NCBI GenBank assembly: GCA_002344885.1
Contig: DDUQ01000065.1
Span: forward strand, 823-64,822
Direction of reading: 5' to 3'
DNA length: 64,000 nt
From: Comamonadaceae bacterium UBA2334
Lineage (GTDB): Bacteria > Pseudomonadota > Gammaproteobacteria > Burkholderiales > Burkholderiaceae_C
Shown here: positions 52,471-60,876 of the stretch, piece after piece
How the letters are laid out: each line of letters begins with the position of its first letter
How positions within the stretch are numbered: the first letter of the stretch is position 1
The notes under the pieces: model-generated
Databases searched by the model: none
The model's input: the letters and a program-made list of their open reading frames with translations, nothing else
Told to the model about the DNA's origin: nothing
Translations under genes and position numbers: made by a program

Positions 52471-52917
52471 TTAGGGAGCATCCCGCAGGCTGTTGCGCGT
52501 CGCCCACAAAGGAACCGCGAACAGGACAAAGAAAACAGCGTTCAGGACGGCGTTCTGCCAGTACCCCGACAGTAAAGAATATGACGTGTCCGGAATGAAC
52601 CAGGCGACCACAGACAAGGTGATAAGGTTCCACGCGGTCTTGGATCCGCGCGCAAACATGGTCTTCGTGACGTAGAAAAGAGCGGCTCCCCAGCCAACCA
52701 TGACGCCACCGAGCACAGCATGAGCCAAAGAGATGTAGCGAGAAGGCTCTTGACCAAACGCGTCTATACGCTCAGGCGCTGCGTAGACAAGCAGCGAAAA
52801 GCCCTGCCTCGCGACGGAAGGCGCTACAACAAGCACGAGGCCGAATGCCATGACACCCGCAGTGACAGTGAGAAGCCAGTTAATCCAGAAGCGTGATGGC
52901 AGATACTCTGAGGGCAT
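52471..52917 (-). CDS. Four-helix membrane protein of unknown function
   Basis: 148 aa with four hydrophobic helices (WLLTVTAGVMAFGLVLVV; LAHAVLGGVMVGWGAALFYV; AWNLITLSVVAWFIPDTSY; AVLNAVFFVLFAVPLWATRN). I do not recognise the family. It shows a less GC-rich base composition than the core genes around it. It is followed 3 bp later by the cold-shock-domain gene on the same strand and likely belongs to the same small acquired patch. Confidence 0.7.
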   Translation of the reverse strand: MPSEYLPSRFWINWLLTVTAGVMAFGLVLVVAPSVARQGFSLLVYAAPERIDAFGQEPSRYISLAHAVLGGVMVGWGAALFYVTKTMFARGSKTAWNLITLSVVAWFIPDTSYSLLSGYWQNAVLNAVFFVLFAVPLWATRNSLRDAP

Positions 52918-53016
52918 AACTTGTCTTCAGGGAGAGTTGGATTTGGCGATTCTGGACTTCCGAGGTTCAGCGTGCAATTACGTCCGAGGTAATGACGACT
53001 TGATGTAGGCGACCGC

Positions 53017-53169
53017 CTACACGTGGAATTCCGAGCTAGACGACGATGTAAACAGAGCACGGTACATGCCGGTCCGCTGAACGCCCCGGAACGGGTATGT
53101 CGGCCATGCACGCGCATTGAACGCGCAAGCCGTGTGCAACCACGGCATCCATAAAGATGTCTTGTTCAT
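53017..53169 (-). CDS. Doubtful 50-aa reading frame with a strong ribosome binding site
   Basis: An ATG at 53167-53169 is preceded by GGGAGGAAAAG, an almost ideal Shine-Dalgarno at proper spacing. The 50-residue product (MNKTSLWMPWLHTACAFNAR, then AWPTYPFRG, ending SSSSSEFHV) has no family I recognise. It could be the start of a gene lost by insertion or deletion. Gap 52918-53016 holds nothing else apparent. Confidence 0.25.
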   Translation of the reverse strand: MNKTSLWMPWLHTACAFNARAWPTYPFRGVQRTGMYRALFTSSSSSEFHV

Positions 53170-53533
53170 CTTTTCCTCCCTGTCCTGCGCAATCTTCCGG
53201 CGGGCCGTGGTGGCGCTACAGGTGTTGCGGTGGCAGTACTGTAGCCGCTGTTTTTGCGAACTTTGGCGCTTCAAACATGGCGCACCCGCAGGCGGGTATC
53301 CTGCTCAGCCTGTACAGCAGCACGGCCACGCCGCCGCCACGCGAACGGGCCACATGGCATGGCAGGCAGCGACGTTTGCGAATAAAAATGGCCTCTGCTG
53401 CTTTCTGATGTTGGCTTGGCTGCTATTGAAATAAATACATAGCTACAAACCCAATACCATCAAGCGCCAGAGGCTATTTTGGTGCTTCATGCCAACCCAT
53501 GCCAGCGCTTGCATGCGATCATTCGCCCCAGCC
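53170..53533. other. Non-coding gap before arfB
   Basis: 364 bp without a convincing gene. It contains one copy of the dispersed repeat (53413-53480) and a GC-rich first half. Nothing else could be identified. Confidence 0.6.
53413..53480 (-). repeat. Dispersed intergenic repeat, copy F
   Basis: Plus strand GGCTTGGCTGCTATTGAAAT, AAATACATAGCTACAAACCC, then AATACCATCAAGCGCCAGAG and GCTATTTT. It is the reference copy for alignment: the reverse complement starts AAAATAGCCTCTGGCGCTTG. It sits 54 bp before the arfB start. Confidence 0.75.
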
Positions 53534-53950
53534 ATGTCTTCTACCCACCGCCCCCCGCTTGCGCTGAACCCTGCAGAGGTTCAGATGGATGCCGTGCGTG
53601 CCCAGGGCGCGGGCGGCCAGAACGTCAACAAGGTGTCCACCGCCATCCATTTGCGGTTTGACGTGCTGGGGTCGAGCCTGCCTGACGATGTGAAGCAGCG
53701 CCTGTTGCACCTGCGGGACCAGCGCGTCAGCAAGGAAGGTGTGTTCGTGCTGAAGGCCCAGCGCTACCGCACGCAGGAAGCCAATCGGCAGGACGCCTGG
53801 GCGCGCCTGTTGGCCTGGGTGGCCCAAGGTGCCCATGTGCCGGTGTTGCGCAAGGCCACGCAACCCACGCGGGCAGCACGGCAGCGGCGGTTGGAAGGCA
53901 AGCTGCAGCGGGCAAGTGTGAAGCAGCAGCGCGCCCGTGTGTTGCTGTAG
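53534..53950 (+). CDS. arfB: Alternative ribosome-rescue factor ArfB (peptidyl-tRNA hydrolase, YaeJ)
   Basis: 138 aa from ATG 53534. The catalytic GGQ motif is at residues 27-29 within RAQGAGGQNVNKVSTAIHLR, and the basic C-terminal tail RRLEGKLQRASVKQQRARV that enters the mRNA channel is present. It hydrolyses peptidyl-tRNA on ribosomes stalled without a stop codon. Length matches the family (~140 aa). Monocistronic. Confidence 0.95.
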   Translation: MSSTHRPPLALNPAEVQMDAVRAQGAGGQNVNKVSTAIHLRFDVLGSSLPDDVKQRLLHLRDQRVSKEGVFVLKAQRYRTQEANRQDAWARLLAWVAQGAHVPVLRKATQPTRAARQRRLEGKLQRASVKQQRARVLL

Positions 53951-54015
53951 GCGGGCACTTTAAAAGCGTCCGGCAACCACCACCTGTCTACCATCTGACC
54001 GACAAGGAGCGTGCC

Positions 54016-54486
54016 ATGCCAGTTCGTGCGACATCTGCCCCCGGTTCTTCGCCGTTGCGCGAAACCCCGGGCGACACCATGACCGAGGCCATGACCGAGG
54101 CCATGAACGGGGTGTTGAGTGCTGACCCGGTCGCTGTTCGCAAGCGGGTCGAGGCCATGGAGGCCTTACTGGAGGGGCTGTTTGTCATCCCTGGCACGAA
54201 CTTCCGGGTGGGGCTGGACGCGCTGTTGGGTGTGCTGCCTTTGGGTGGCACGGTGGTGGCCGGTGTGTTCGGGTCCTGGCTGGCGTGGGAGGCGCGCAAC
54301 CTGGGGCTGCCCAAAAGCGCCTACTGGCGCATGGCGGGCAACATTGCGTTTGACACGGCGCTGGGCGCCATTCCTGTGGTGGGCACGGTGTCAGACGTGT
54401 TTTTCCGCTCCAACACCCGCAACCTGAAAATCATCCGCACCTGGCTCGACACACACCACCCGGTGGCCGTTGACGCCCAGGGCTGA
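54016..54486 (+). CDS. DUF4112 protein
   Basis: 156 aa. DUF4112 features are clear: ALLEGLFVIPGTNFRVGLDA, LLGVLPLGGTVVAGVFGSWL, MAGNIAFDTALGAIPVVGTV, SDVFFRSNTRNLKIIRTWL. Two hydrophobic hairpins suggest a membrane-associated protein. Function unknown. It follows arfB by 65 bp. Confidence 0.9.
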   Translation: MPVRATSAPGSSPLRETPGDTMTEAMTEAMNGVLSADPVAVRKRVEAMEALLEGLFVIPGTNFRVGLDALLGVLPLGGTVVAGVFGSWLAWEARNLGLPKSAYWRMAGNIAFDTALGAIPVVGTVSDVFFRSNTRNLKIIRTWLDTHHPVAVDAQG

Positions 54487-54489
54487 CGG

Positions 54490-54810
54490 CCTGCGCAGCG
54501 TGTTTGCCATAAGTGCCTGGGTGGAGGTATGTCACGGGCATGGAGCAGGTCAATGGCCCCGTAGATGGTGGGAATGCCGCTTGCGTACAGAACACGAAAA
54601 CATCGTGCCCGGCGGCAAAGGCGGCCAGCTGCGCGGTGTTGGCGGTGCTGAGGTCGAAATCACTGATGTTAGCGTGCGCCGCCACATCGGCTTTCAGCAG
54701 TTTGTGGTTGCCAACAGCGACTGACAGTGCCCAGTCGCGTGACAGCGCCTGATGGGCCACTTGTGGACCCAGGCTACCAGTTGCTCCCAGGATGGCGATG
54801 AAAGTCGTGG
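54490..54810 (-). pseudogene. Relic of an NAD(P)-binding (NmrA/SDR-type) protein gene
   Basis: On the minus strand about 54810-54590 encodes FIAILGATGSLGPQVAHQAL, the glycine-rich start of an atypical short-chain dehydrogenase, then FDLSTANTAQLAAFAAGHDV and FVFCTQA, but no start codon is found upstream and homology ends around 54500. It looks like a 5'-degraded, 3'-truncated copy of the N-terminal Rossmann domain. It lies next to the hydrogenase promoter region, which may have expanded at its expense. Confidence 0.55.
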
Positions 54811-55164
54811 GCGTTTTTTCGGGGGACAGTGGGTTTGCAGTGTGTGGTGCAGCGAACGGGAGGGGTGGCCTTGCCTGCTGGCGCTTGAATCGAGGGCCGT
54901 GTCACCTGCTGCATGGGTCATGGCAAGCGCTGTTGCCCCGCGCTGGGTGTGTGCGGCGTTGGCCATCCAGTTCTGGTTTGGGTGGCTGCGGTCGTGGAAG
55001 ATAAGTTTCCGCGTGGCACTTCATGTTGGAAACTAAGTGTCCACTGAGGGTTTTGGCCAGGGGCGAGGGCTTGCACTTTTCTGGCAGGGTGTCCAACCGC
55101 TTTCAGTCGGAGCCGGCTGACCTGCAATCGATCGTTTCAGGGTAAACCCTTGGTTCTCTTCGCG
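54811..55164. other. Upstream region of the hydrogenase operon
   Basis: 354 bp between the gene relic and the sigma-54-like promoter. It must contain the activator (HoxA/NtrC-type) and IHF sites if the promoter is real; I see no certain consensus. No gene is visible. Confidence 0.5.
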
Positions 55165-55180
55165 TGGCACGGAAGTTGAG
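55165..55180 (+). promoter_or_regulatory. Sigma-54 (-24/-12) promoter of the hydrogenase operon
   Basis: TGGCACG-GAAG-TTGAG matches the sigma-54 consensus TGGCACG-N4-TTGC(A/T) except for A in place of the -12 C. GG stands at the -24 position. It lies 73 bp upstream of the hybO start. Uptake hydrogenase operons in related Betaproteobacteria are sigma-54 dependent, activated by HoxA-type proteins. Sequence fit is direct; the regulation is inference. Confidence 0.65.
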
Positions 55181-55252
55181 TGGTGACGCCGCACACCACG
55201 ATGCGATACGCAGCGTTTCGGCTGACAGCCACCCCAAAACGAGGAGACCCTG

Positions 55253-56419
55253 ATGAGTGTTCGAGAGTTTGATGTTGCTAACGAAGCGGATTACGACTTT
55301 GCTGCTGTCGAGCGGCGGCTGGGTGTCTCGCGACGGACCTTCCTGAACTTTTGTACGGGTATTGCCGCATCGTTCGGCTTGGGTACCAAGTCCGCGATGG
55401 CCATGGCGGCTGCCATCGCCAACCCGGCGCGGCCCCCGGTGATCTGGCTGCATGGCCAGGAGTGCACGGGTCCGACCGAGTCGCTGTTGCGATCGGAGCA
55501 GCCGTCTTTCGAACATCTCATCCTGGACCTCATTTCGCTGGACTATCACCAGACACTGGATGCCGGGGCCGGTCATCGCGTAGAAGAGGTCAAGCACGAG
55601 GCGATGAAGAAGCACAAGGGCAAGTACCTGCTGGTCATCGAGGGGGCGATTCCGCTGGCGCAAAACGGCATCTTCTGCAAGACCGGTGGCCAGACCATGA
55701 TGGAAGCCACTCGAGAGGCTGCCGAGGGGGCTGCTGCCATCGTCGCTTTCGGTTCGTGCGCCAGTTGGGGTGGTGTCCAGTCTGCGGCTCCTAACCCCAC
55801 CGGGGCGGTTGGGGCACCGCAGTTTCTGACAGACAAGACGGTGGTCACCATTCCTGGCTGTCCGCCCAACCCGGCCAACTTCCTGGGCACGGTGCTGTAT
55901 TTCGTGACCTATGGCAAGTTGCCCCCTATTGATGAGAAGGGCCGCCCGAAGTGGGCGTATGGCCAGCTCATCCATGAAAACTGCTACCGCCGTCCGCACT
56001 TCGACGCCGGCCGGTTTGCCACCCAGTTCGGTGACGACGGCCACCGCAAGGGTTGGTGCCTGTACAAGCTGGGCTGCAAAGGGCCCGAGACCTACAACAA
56101 TTGCCCCAGTCTGGAGTTCAACAACTTGGGTGGGGGCGTGTGGCCCATTGGCGTGGGCCATCCGTGTTTTGGCTGTTCCGAGCAGGGTACTGGCTTCAAC
56201 AAGCCCATGTTCAGCCTGGCCGATGTCAAGACCCACACGCCACCGAATGTCTTCCCCATCATCCCCGACCGCCAGAACCCGGCTTCGTCCACGGTGGTGG
56301 CGTCGGCAGCCGTGGCCGGCGTGGCGGTGGGGGTCATGATCGGCGCTGCAGCGGTGGCGGGCAAGAAGCTGGGAGACAAGGACGAGCAGGCCAAGGCCGA
56401 ACCTGGCAAGGGGGCCTGA
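55253..56419 (+). CDS. hybO: [NiFe] hydrogenase small subunit, Hyb type
   Basis: 388 aa. A Tat signal (SRRTFLNFCTGIAASFGLG) sends the folded dimer to the periplasm; cleavage after the AMA/AAIA region. The iron-sulfur ligands are visible: proximal cluster GQECTGPTES, GSCASWGG and PGCPPNP; distal IHENCYR, WCLYKLGCKG; medial YNNCPS, GHPCFGCSE. The proximal site has CTG where oxygen-tolerant enzymes have CTC, so it is a standard, oxygen-sensitive type. A C-terminal hydrophobic helix (VVASAAVAGVAVGVMIGAAA) anchors it. First gene of the operon behind a sigma-54-like promoter. Confidence 0.95.
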   Translation: MSVREFDVANEADYDFAAVERRLGVSRRTFLNFCTGIAASFGLGTKSAMAMAAAIANPARPPVIWLHGQECTGPTESLLRSEQPSFEHLILDLISLDYHQTLDAGAGHRVEEVKHEAMKKHKGKYLLVIEGAIPLAQNGIFCKTGGQTMMEATREAAEGAAAIVAFGSCASWGGVQSAAPNPTGAVGAPQFLTDKTVVTIPGCPPNPANFLGTVLYFVTYGKLPPIDEKGRPKWAYGQLIHENCYRRPHFDAGRFATQFGDDGHRKGWCLYKLGCKGPETYNNCPSLEFNNLGGGVWPIGVGHPCFGCSEQGTGFNKPMFSLADVKTHTPPNVFPIIPDRQNPASSTVVASAAVAGVAVGVMIGAAAVAGKKLGDKDEQAKAEPGKGA

Positions 56420-56421
56420 TC

Positions 56422-57396
56422 ATGGAGCGCAGGGGCTTTTTCAAGGCTTCGCTGGGGGCAGCGGGTGCGGCACTGGCCAGCACGGCTGTGCAGGCGCGGC
56501 CCAACCTCGAACCCGCGCCCGAAGCCGTGGGCATGTTGTTCGACTCCACACTGTGCGTGGGCTGCAAGGCGTGCGTGACCAACTGCAAGAAGGTCAACGG
56601 CATGCCGCCGGTGCCGTTTGGCGACCAGGTCCAGTCAGATTTTGCGTTGGACCTGTCGTCCAAAACCCTGAACGTCATCAAGGTGTTCAGCAGTGGCACG
56701 GGTGCGACGAAAGATGCCGAGCAGAACGGCCATGCGTTCGAAAAGCGCAGTTGCATGCACTGTGTGGACCCGGGGTGTGTGTCGGTGTGTCCGGTGTCGG
56801 CGCTCACCCGCAACCCGCGCACCGGCATCGTGGGCTACAACCCCGACGCCTGCATCGGTTGCCGCACCTGCATGACGGGCTGCCCGTACAACGTGCCGCA
56901 ATACAACTACGACAGCCCGTTCGGTGCCATCCACAAGTGCGAAATGTGCAACCAGAAGGGTGTGGAGCGCATCGACAAAGGCCAGATGACCGGTTGTGCC
57001 GAAGCCTGTCCCACCGGCGCCACGCTGTTCGGCACCCGCACAGCTTTGCTGGCAGAAGCCAAGCGCCGCATGGCTTTGAAGCCCGGCGACACCTATGCCT
57101 ACCCCAGGGGTGATGTGCGCAAGCCCGACAGCTTCCACGAAAAGACCGTGCCGCAGTACCAGCCCACCGTGTGGGGCGAGAAAGAGGCCGGTGGCACCAA
57201 CGTGCTGCACTTGTCGGCCGTGCCATACGACAAACTGGGCATGCCCCCGCTGGGTGAGCGTTCGTATGCCTCGATTTCCGAAGGTGTGCAGCACACGCTG
57301 TACAGCTACATGGCTTTGCCGGCCGTGGCCTTGGGTGGTTTGACCTGGCTGGTCAAGCGCAACACCGAAGCCGAAAACAAAGGAGATGCCGAATGA
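56422..57396 (+). CDS. hybA: Hydrogenase 4Fe-4S ferredoxin-type subunit HybA
   Basis: 324 aa from ATG 56422, two bases after the hybO stop. Tat signal ERRGFFKASLGAAGAALAS. Four cysteine groups bind 4Fe-4S clusters: CVGCKACVTNCKK, CMHCVDPGCVSVCP, CIGCRTCMTGCP and CEMCNQ..GCAEACP. A C-terminal helix (LPAVALGGLTWLV) anchors it to the membrane. It carries electrons from HybO to HybB. Confidence 0.95.
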   Translation: MERRGFFKASLGAAGAALASTAVQARPNLEPAPEAVGMLFDSTLCVGCKACVTNCKKVNGMPPVPFGDQVQSDFALDLSSKTLNVIKVFSSGTGATKDAEQNGHAFEKRSCMHCVDPGCVSVCPVSALTRNPRTGIVGYNPDACIGCRTCMTGCPYNVPQYNYDSPFGAIHKCEMCNQKGVERIDKGQMTGCAEACPTGATLFGTRTALLAEAKRRMALKPGDTYAYPRGDVRKPDSFHEKTVPQYQPTVWGEKEAGGTNVLHLSAVPYDKLGMPPLGERSYASISEGVQHTLYSYMALPAVALGGLTWLVKRNTEAENKGDAE

Positions 57397-58568
57397 ACCA
57401 CCACTACAAGGCGCTGGACAACCGGCAGGTGTTCACGCCGTTCTTCCTGGCCATGGTGGCCATTGCGGCCCTGGGTACGGTGTTTCTGCTGATTCGCTTC
57501 ATCTCAGGCATGGGCGCGGTGTCCAACCTCAGCGGGGGCTACCCCTGGGGCATCTGGGTGGTGTACGACATCGTGGTCGGCACAGCGTTTGCGTGTGGCG
57601 GCTATGCGTTGGCCATCACGGTGTATGTGTTCAACAAGGGTCAGTACCACCCCCTGGTACGCCCGGCTTTGCTGACCAGTCTGCTTGGCTACGGGTTTGC
57701 GGGTTTCGGGGCCTTTGTGGACATGGGGCGCTACTGGAACGCGTACAACATCTTCAACCCCTGGCAAATGAACCCCAATGCGGTGATGCTCGAGGTGGGG
57801 CTGTGTGTGGCCACCTATGTCATGGTGCTGGCCATCGAGTTCTCGCCAGCCGTGCTGGAGTGGCTGCGCAAGCAGACGGGCTGGCAGGTGCGGGCCGATG
57901 CCTGGCGCAAGGTGCTGGACAAGAGCCTGTTTTTCTTCATCGCGCTGGGCATTCTGTTGCCGACCATGCACCAGTCGTCATTGGGCAGTTTCATGATTGC
58001 GATGGGGCACAAGATCCACCCACTTTGGCAAACCTGGCATCTGCAACCCTTGCTGGCGCTGCTCTCGGCCTGGGCCATGGGCTTTGCCATTGTGATTTTC
58101 GAAGGTTCGATGGTCACCAATGGTTTCAACCGCCATTCCGAGAGTCACCTGTTTGCAGGGTTGGGCAAGATCATCCGCGGGTTGATCGTTGCCTTCCTGG
58201 CCGTCCGTTTCGGCTACTTGCTGGTGATGGGCAAGCTGGGTGCGATGTTCGCGTTCGACCTCGGCTGCCTGATGTTCTGGATAGAGACGGCTCTGTTCAT
58301 TTACCCGCTGGTGGTGCTGTCATCTGAAGCCAAACGCGGGAATGGCAAGCATCTGCTGTATGCCGCTGTCAGCCTGCTGCTGGCCGGTGCGTTGTACCGG
58401 TTCGATGCCTACCTCATCACGTACAACCCCGGGCCTGGTTACACCTACTTCCCGGCACTGCCAGAACTGGTCATGACGATTGCCACCGTGGCGACCGAGA
58501 TTGCCGTTTTCCTGTTTGTTGTCAAGAAGTTCCCGGTATTGCCGCGTGAAGACCACGCTGCCGCCTGA
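57393..58568 (+). CDS. hybB: Hydrogenase membrane subunit HybB (NrfD/PsrC family)
   Basis: 391 aa with about nine to ten membrane helices. It overlaps the hybA stop by ATGA. The NrfD-like polytopic fold (GGYPWGIWVVYDIVVGTAFA; LGYGFAGFGAFVDMGRYW; RFGYLLVMGKLGAMFAFDLG) exchanges electrons with quinone in the inner membrane and, in Hyb-type enzymes, may couple to proton translocation. Confidence 0.95.
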   Translation: MNHHYKALDNRQVFTPFFLAMVAIAALGTVFLLIRFISGMGAVSNLSGGYPWGIWVVYDIVVGTAFACGGYALAITVYVFNKGQYHPLVRPALLTSLLGYGFAGFGAFVDMGRYWNAYNIFNPWQMNPNAVMLEVGLCVATYVMVLAIEFSPAVLEWLRKQTGWQVRADAWRKVLDKSLFFFIALGILLPTMHQSSLGSFMIAMGHKIHPLWQTWHLQPLLALLSAWAMGFAIVIFEGSMVTNGFNRHSESHLFAGLGKIIRGLIVAFLAVRFGYLLVMGKLGAMFAFDLGCLMFWIETALFIYPLVVLSSEAKRGNGKHLLYAAVSLLLAGALYRFDAYLITYNPGPGYTYFPALPELVMTIATVATEIAVFLFVVKKFPVLPREDHAAA

Positions 58569-58594
58569 CCCCCTCAATTGCATAGGAGACATCC

Positions 58595-60295
58595 GTGGCC
58601 AAACGCATCACCATCGACCCCATCACCCGCATCGAAGGGCATCTGCGCATCGATGTCGAGGTGGACAACGGTCGCGTCACCAAGGCCTGGTCATCGGGCC
58701 AAATGTGGCGCGGCATTGAAAAAATCCTGGTGGGCCGTGACCCACGCGAAGCCTGGTCGTACACCCAGCGCTTTTGCGGCGTGTGCACCACGGTGCATGC
58801 CATCACGTCCGTCCGCGCGGTTGAGAATGCGTTGCAGCTTGAAATTCCGGTCAATGCGCAGCTCATCCGGAACATCATCCAGACGGCCCATGCCATCCAG
58901 GATCACATCGTCCACTTCTACCATCTGTCGGCGGTGGACTGGGTGGATGTGACGTCGGCCCTGAAGGCCAATCCCGTCACGACGGCCAAGCTGGCAGAGT
59001 CCCTGTCAGATTGGTCGTTGAACGGCCCGCACGAAATGAAAGCGGTGCAGGAGCGTCTGAAGACCTTTGTGGGCAGTGGGCAACTGGGGCCATTTGCCAG
59101 CGGCTTCTGGGGTCACCCCTCAATGAAATTGCCGCCAGATGTGAACCTGATGGCGGTGGCGCACTACATGCAGGCATTGGATGTACAGAACATGGCCAAC
59201 AAGATCGTGGCCATCCTGGGTGGCAAGAGTCCGCACATCCAGAACATCGCGGTGGGAGGGGTGTCCAACTCGGTCAGCCACAGCGCGCCGTCGGTGCTCA
59301 ACATCGAGCGTCTGATGCTGGTCAAGAACTTCATCGACAAGCTTGACCATTTCGTCAAGTCCGCTTACTTGTCAGATGTGCCCGCCATCGGCGCGTTCTA
59401 CCTGGAGTGGACCAAGTACGGCGGTGGCATCAACAACTACCTGTCGGTGCCGGACTGCCCGCAGGACAGCAAAGGCACGGTGTTCGACCTGCCAGGGGGC
59501 TACATATCCGGTGGCGACATAAAAACCTACAAGCCCATCACCACGTTCAACGACGCCTACTTCCGAGATGGTGTGGCCGAAAGCTCCAAGCATGCTTGGT
59601 ACACCGGCGACAAGGCGCTGCACCCCTGGGAGGGTGAGACCGAGCCGCAGTACACCGATTTCCAGGAGAACGGCAAGTATTCGTGGGTGAAGGCTCCCAC
59701 CTTCTACGGCAAGCGTGCCGAGGTGGGGCCGCTGGCCGATGTGCACATCGGCCTGGCCTCAGGCAATAAGCGCTATGCCAAGTACCTCGACCAGGCCATT
59801 GGTACCCTCAAAACGGTGGGTAAGCTCAGCGATGTGCCTCTGGTGGCGCTTCAGTCCACCATCGGTCGCCACGCGGCGCGCGCGGTGCGCTGTGCGGTCA
59901 TGCTCGACACCGTGAAAGACCAGTGGGAAAAACTGGTGGCCAACATCGGCAAAGACCAGACCACGTTCAACGCGCCGTCGTTCCCCAAGGGTGAAATTCG
60001 GGGTGTGGGCTTCCACCAGGCACCGCGTGGGGCGCTGTCGCACTGGGTGGTGATCGAGAACGGCAAAATCAAGAACTACCAGGCCGTGGTGCCCAGTACC
60101 TGGAACGCCGGCCCGCGCGACGCGAACGACCAGGTGGGCCCATACGAGGCCTCGCTGCTGAACAACCCGGTGGCCGATCCAGAGAAACCTCTGGAGGTGC
60201 TGCGCACAGTGCATTCATTCGACCCTTGCATTGCCTGCGCCATTCACATGTTCGACAACGAGCAGCAGCCCATCGTCAAGGTCAAGGCGCTGTGA
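58595..60295 (+). CDS. hybC: [NiFe] hydrogenase large subunit, Hyb type
   Basis: 566 aa from GTG 58595, preceded by TAGGAGAC. The NiFe site ligands are in RFCGVCTTVHAI (L1) and DPCIACAIH (L2). The C-terminal extension after the last His (MFDNEQQPIVKVKAL) is cleaved by HybD after nickel insertion. The start RITIDPITRIEGHLRIDVEV is typical. It forms the H2-oxidising dimer with HybO and is exported with it by the Tat route. Confidence 0.97.
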   Translation: MAKRITIDPITRIEGHLRIDVEVDNGRVTKAWSSGQMWRGIEKILVGRDPREAWSYTQRFCGVCTTVHAITSVRAVENALQLEIPVNAQLIRNIIQTAHAIQDHIVHFYHLSAVDWVDVTSALKANPVTTAKLAESLSDWSLNGPHEMKAVQERLKTFVGSGQLGPFASGFWGHPSMKLPPDVNLMAVAHYMQALDVQNMANKIVAILGGKSPHIQNIAVGGVSNSVSHSAPSVLNIERLMLVKNFIDKLDHFVKSAYLSDVPAIGAFYLEWTKYGGGINNYLSVPDCPQDSKGTVFDLPGGYISGGDIKTYKPITTFNDAYFRDGVAESSKHAWYTGDKALHPWEGETEPQYTDFQENGKYSWVKAPTFYGKRAEVGPLADVHIGLASGNKRYAKYLDQAIGTLKTVGKLSDVPLVALQSTIGRHAARAVRCAVMLDTVKDQWEKLVANIGKDQTTFNAPSFPKGEIRGVGFHQAPRGALSHWVVIENGKIKNYQAVVPSTWNAGPRDANDQVGPYEASLLNNPVADPEKPLEVLRTVHSFDPCIACAIHMFDNEQQPIVKVKAL

Positions 60296-60315
60296 GCACC
60301 CAGGAGGGCAGACAG

Positions 60316-60876
60316 ATGAGCCATCCTGAGGGTTTCGACAACATCCTCGTCATCGGCATGGGCAATGTGCTGATGCAGGACGAGGGCATCGGCGTGCGGG
60401 CTGTCGAAGAGCTGGACGGCAGGTATGACGTGGCTGACCATGTCACCCTGGTGGACGGTGGCACCACGGGCATGGAGCTGTTTGGGCCGATGCGCCAGGC
60501 GGACTGCCTGATCGTGGCCGATGCGGTCAATGCGCCGCTGCCGCCGGGAAGTCTGGTGCGCATTGCCGACGAAGAGATCAACGCCTTCTTCCAGACCAAG
60601 CTGTCCAACCACCAGTTGGGCTTGTCGGACCTGCTGGCGCTGCTGAAGCTGAAAAACGAGATGCCCCGCAGGTTGGTCATCATCGGCATGGTGCCGTTCG
60701 AGCTGAACAATCAGTTGGGTCTGAGTCAGCCTGCTGCGGCTGCCCTGGAGGGCATGGTGGACATGCTGGTGCACGAACTGCAAAGCGCAGGTGCACAGGT
60801 CAGCGCCCGCGCGCAGGTCCAAATCGGACACTGGCATCAGCAGGCACAGTTGGAGGTACAGACCGCATGTGCATAG
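60316..60876 (+). CDS. hybD: Hydrogenase maturation endopeptidase HybD
   Basis: 186 aa from ATG 60316, preceded by CAGGAGGG. The M52 family pattern ILVIGMGNVLMQDEGIGVRA with the metal-binding Glu, then DGGTTGMELFG and VADAVNA, fit HybD/HyaD. It removes the C-terminal extension of HybC. Slightly long at 186 aa, with a Gln-rich tail. It overlaps the next gene by 10 bp. Confidence 0.95.
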   Translation: MSHPEGFDNILVIGMGNVLMQDEGIGVRAVEELDGRYDVADHVTLVDGGTTGMELFGPMRQADCLIVADAVNAPLPPGSLVRIADEEINAFFQTKLSNHQLGLSDLLALLKLKNEMPRRLVIIGMVPFELNNQLGLSQPAAAALEGMVDMLVHELQSAGAQVSARAQVQIGHWHQQAQLEVQTACA

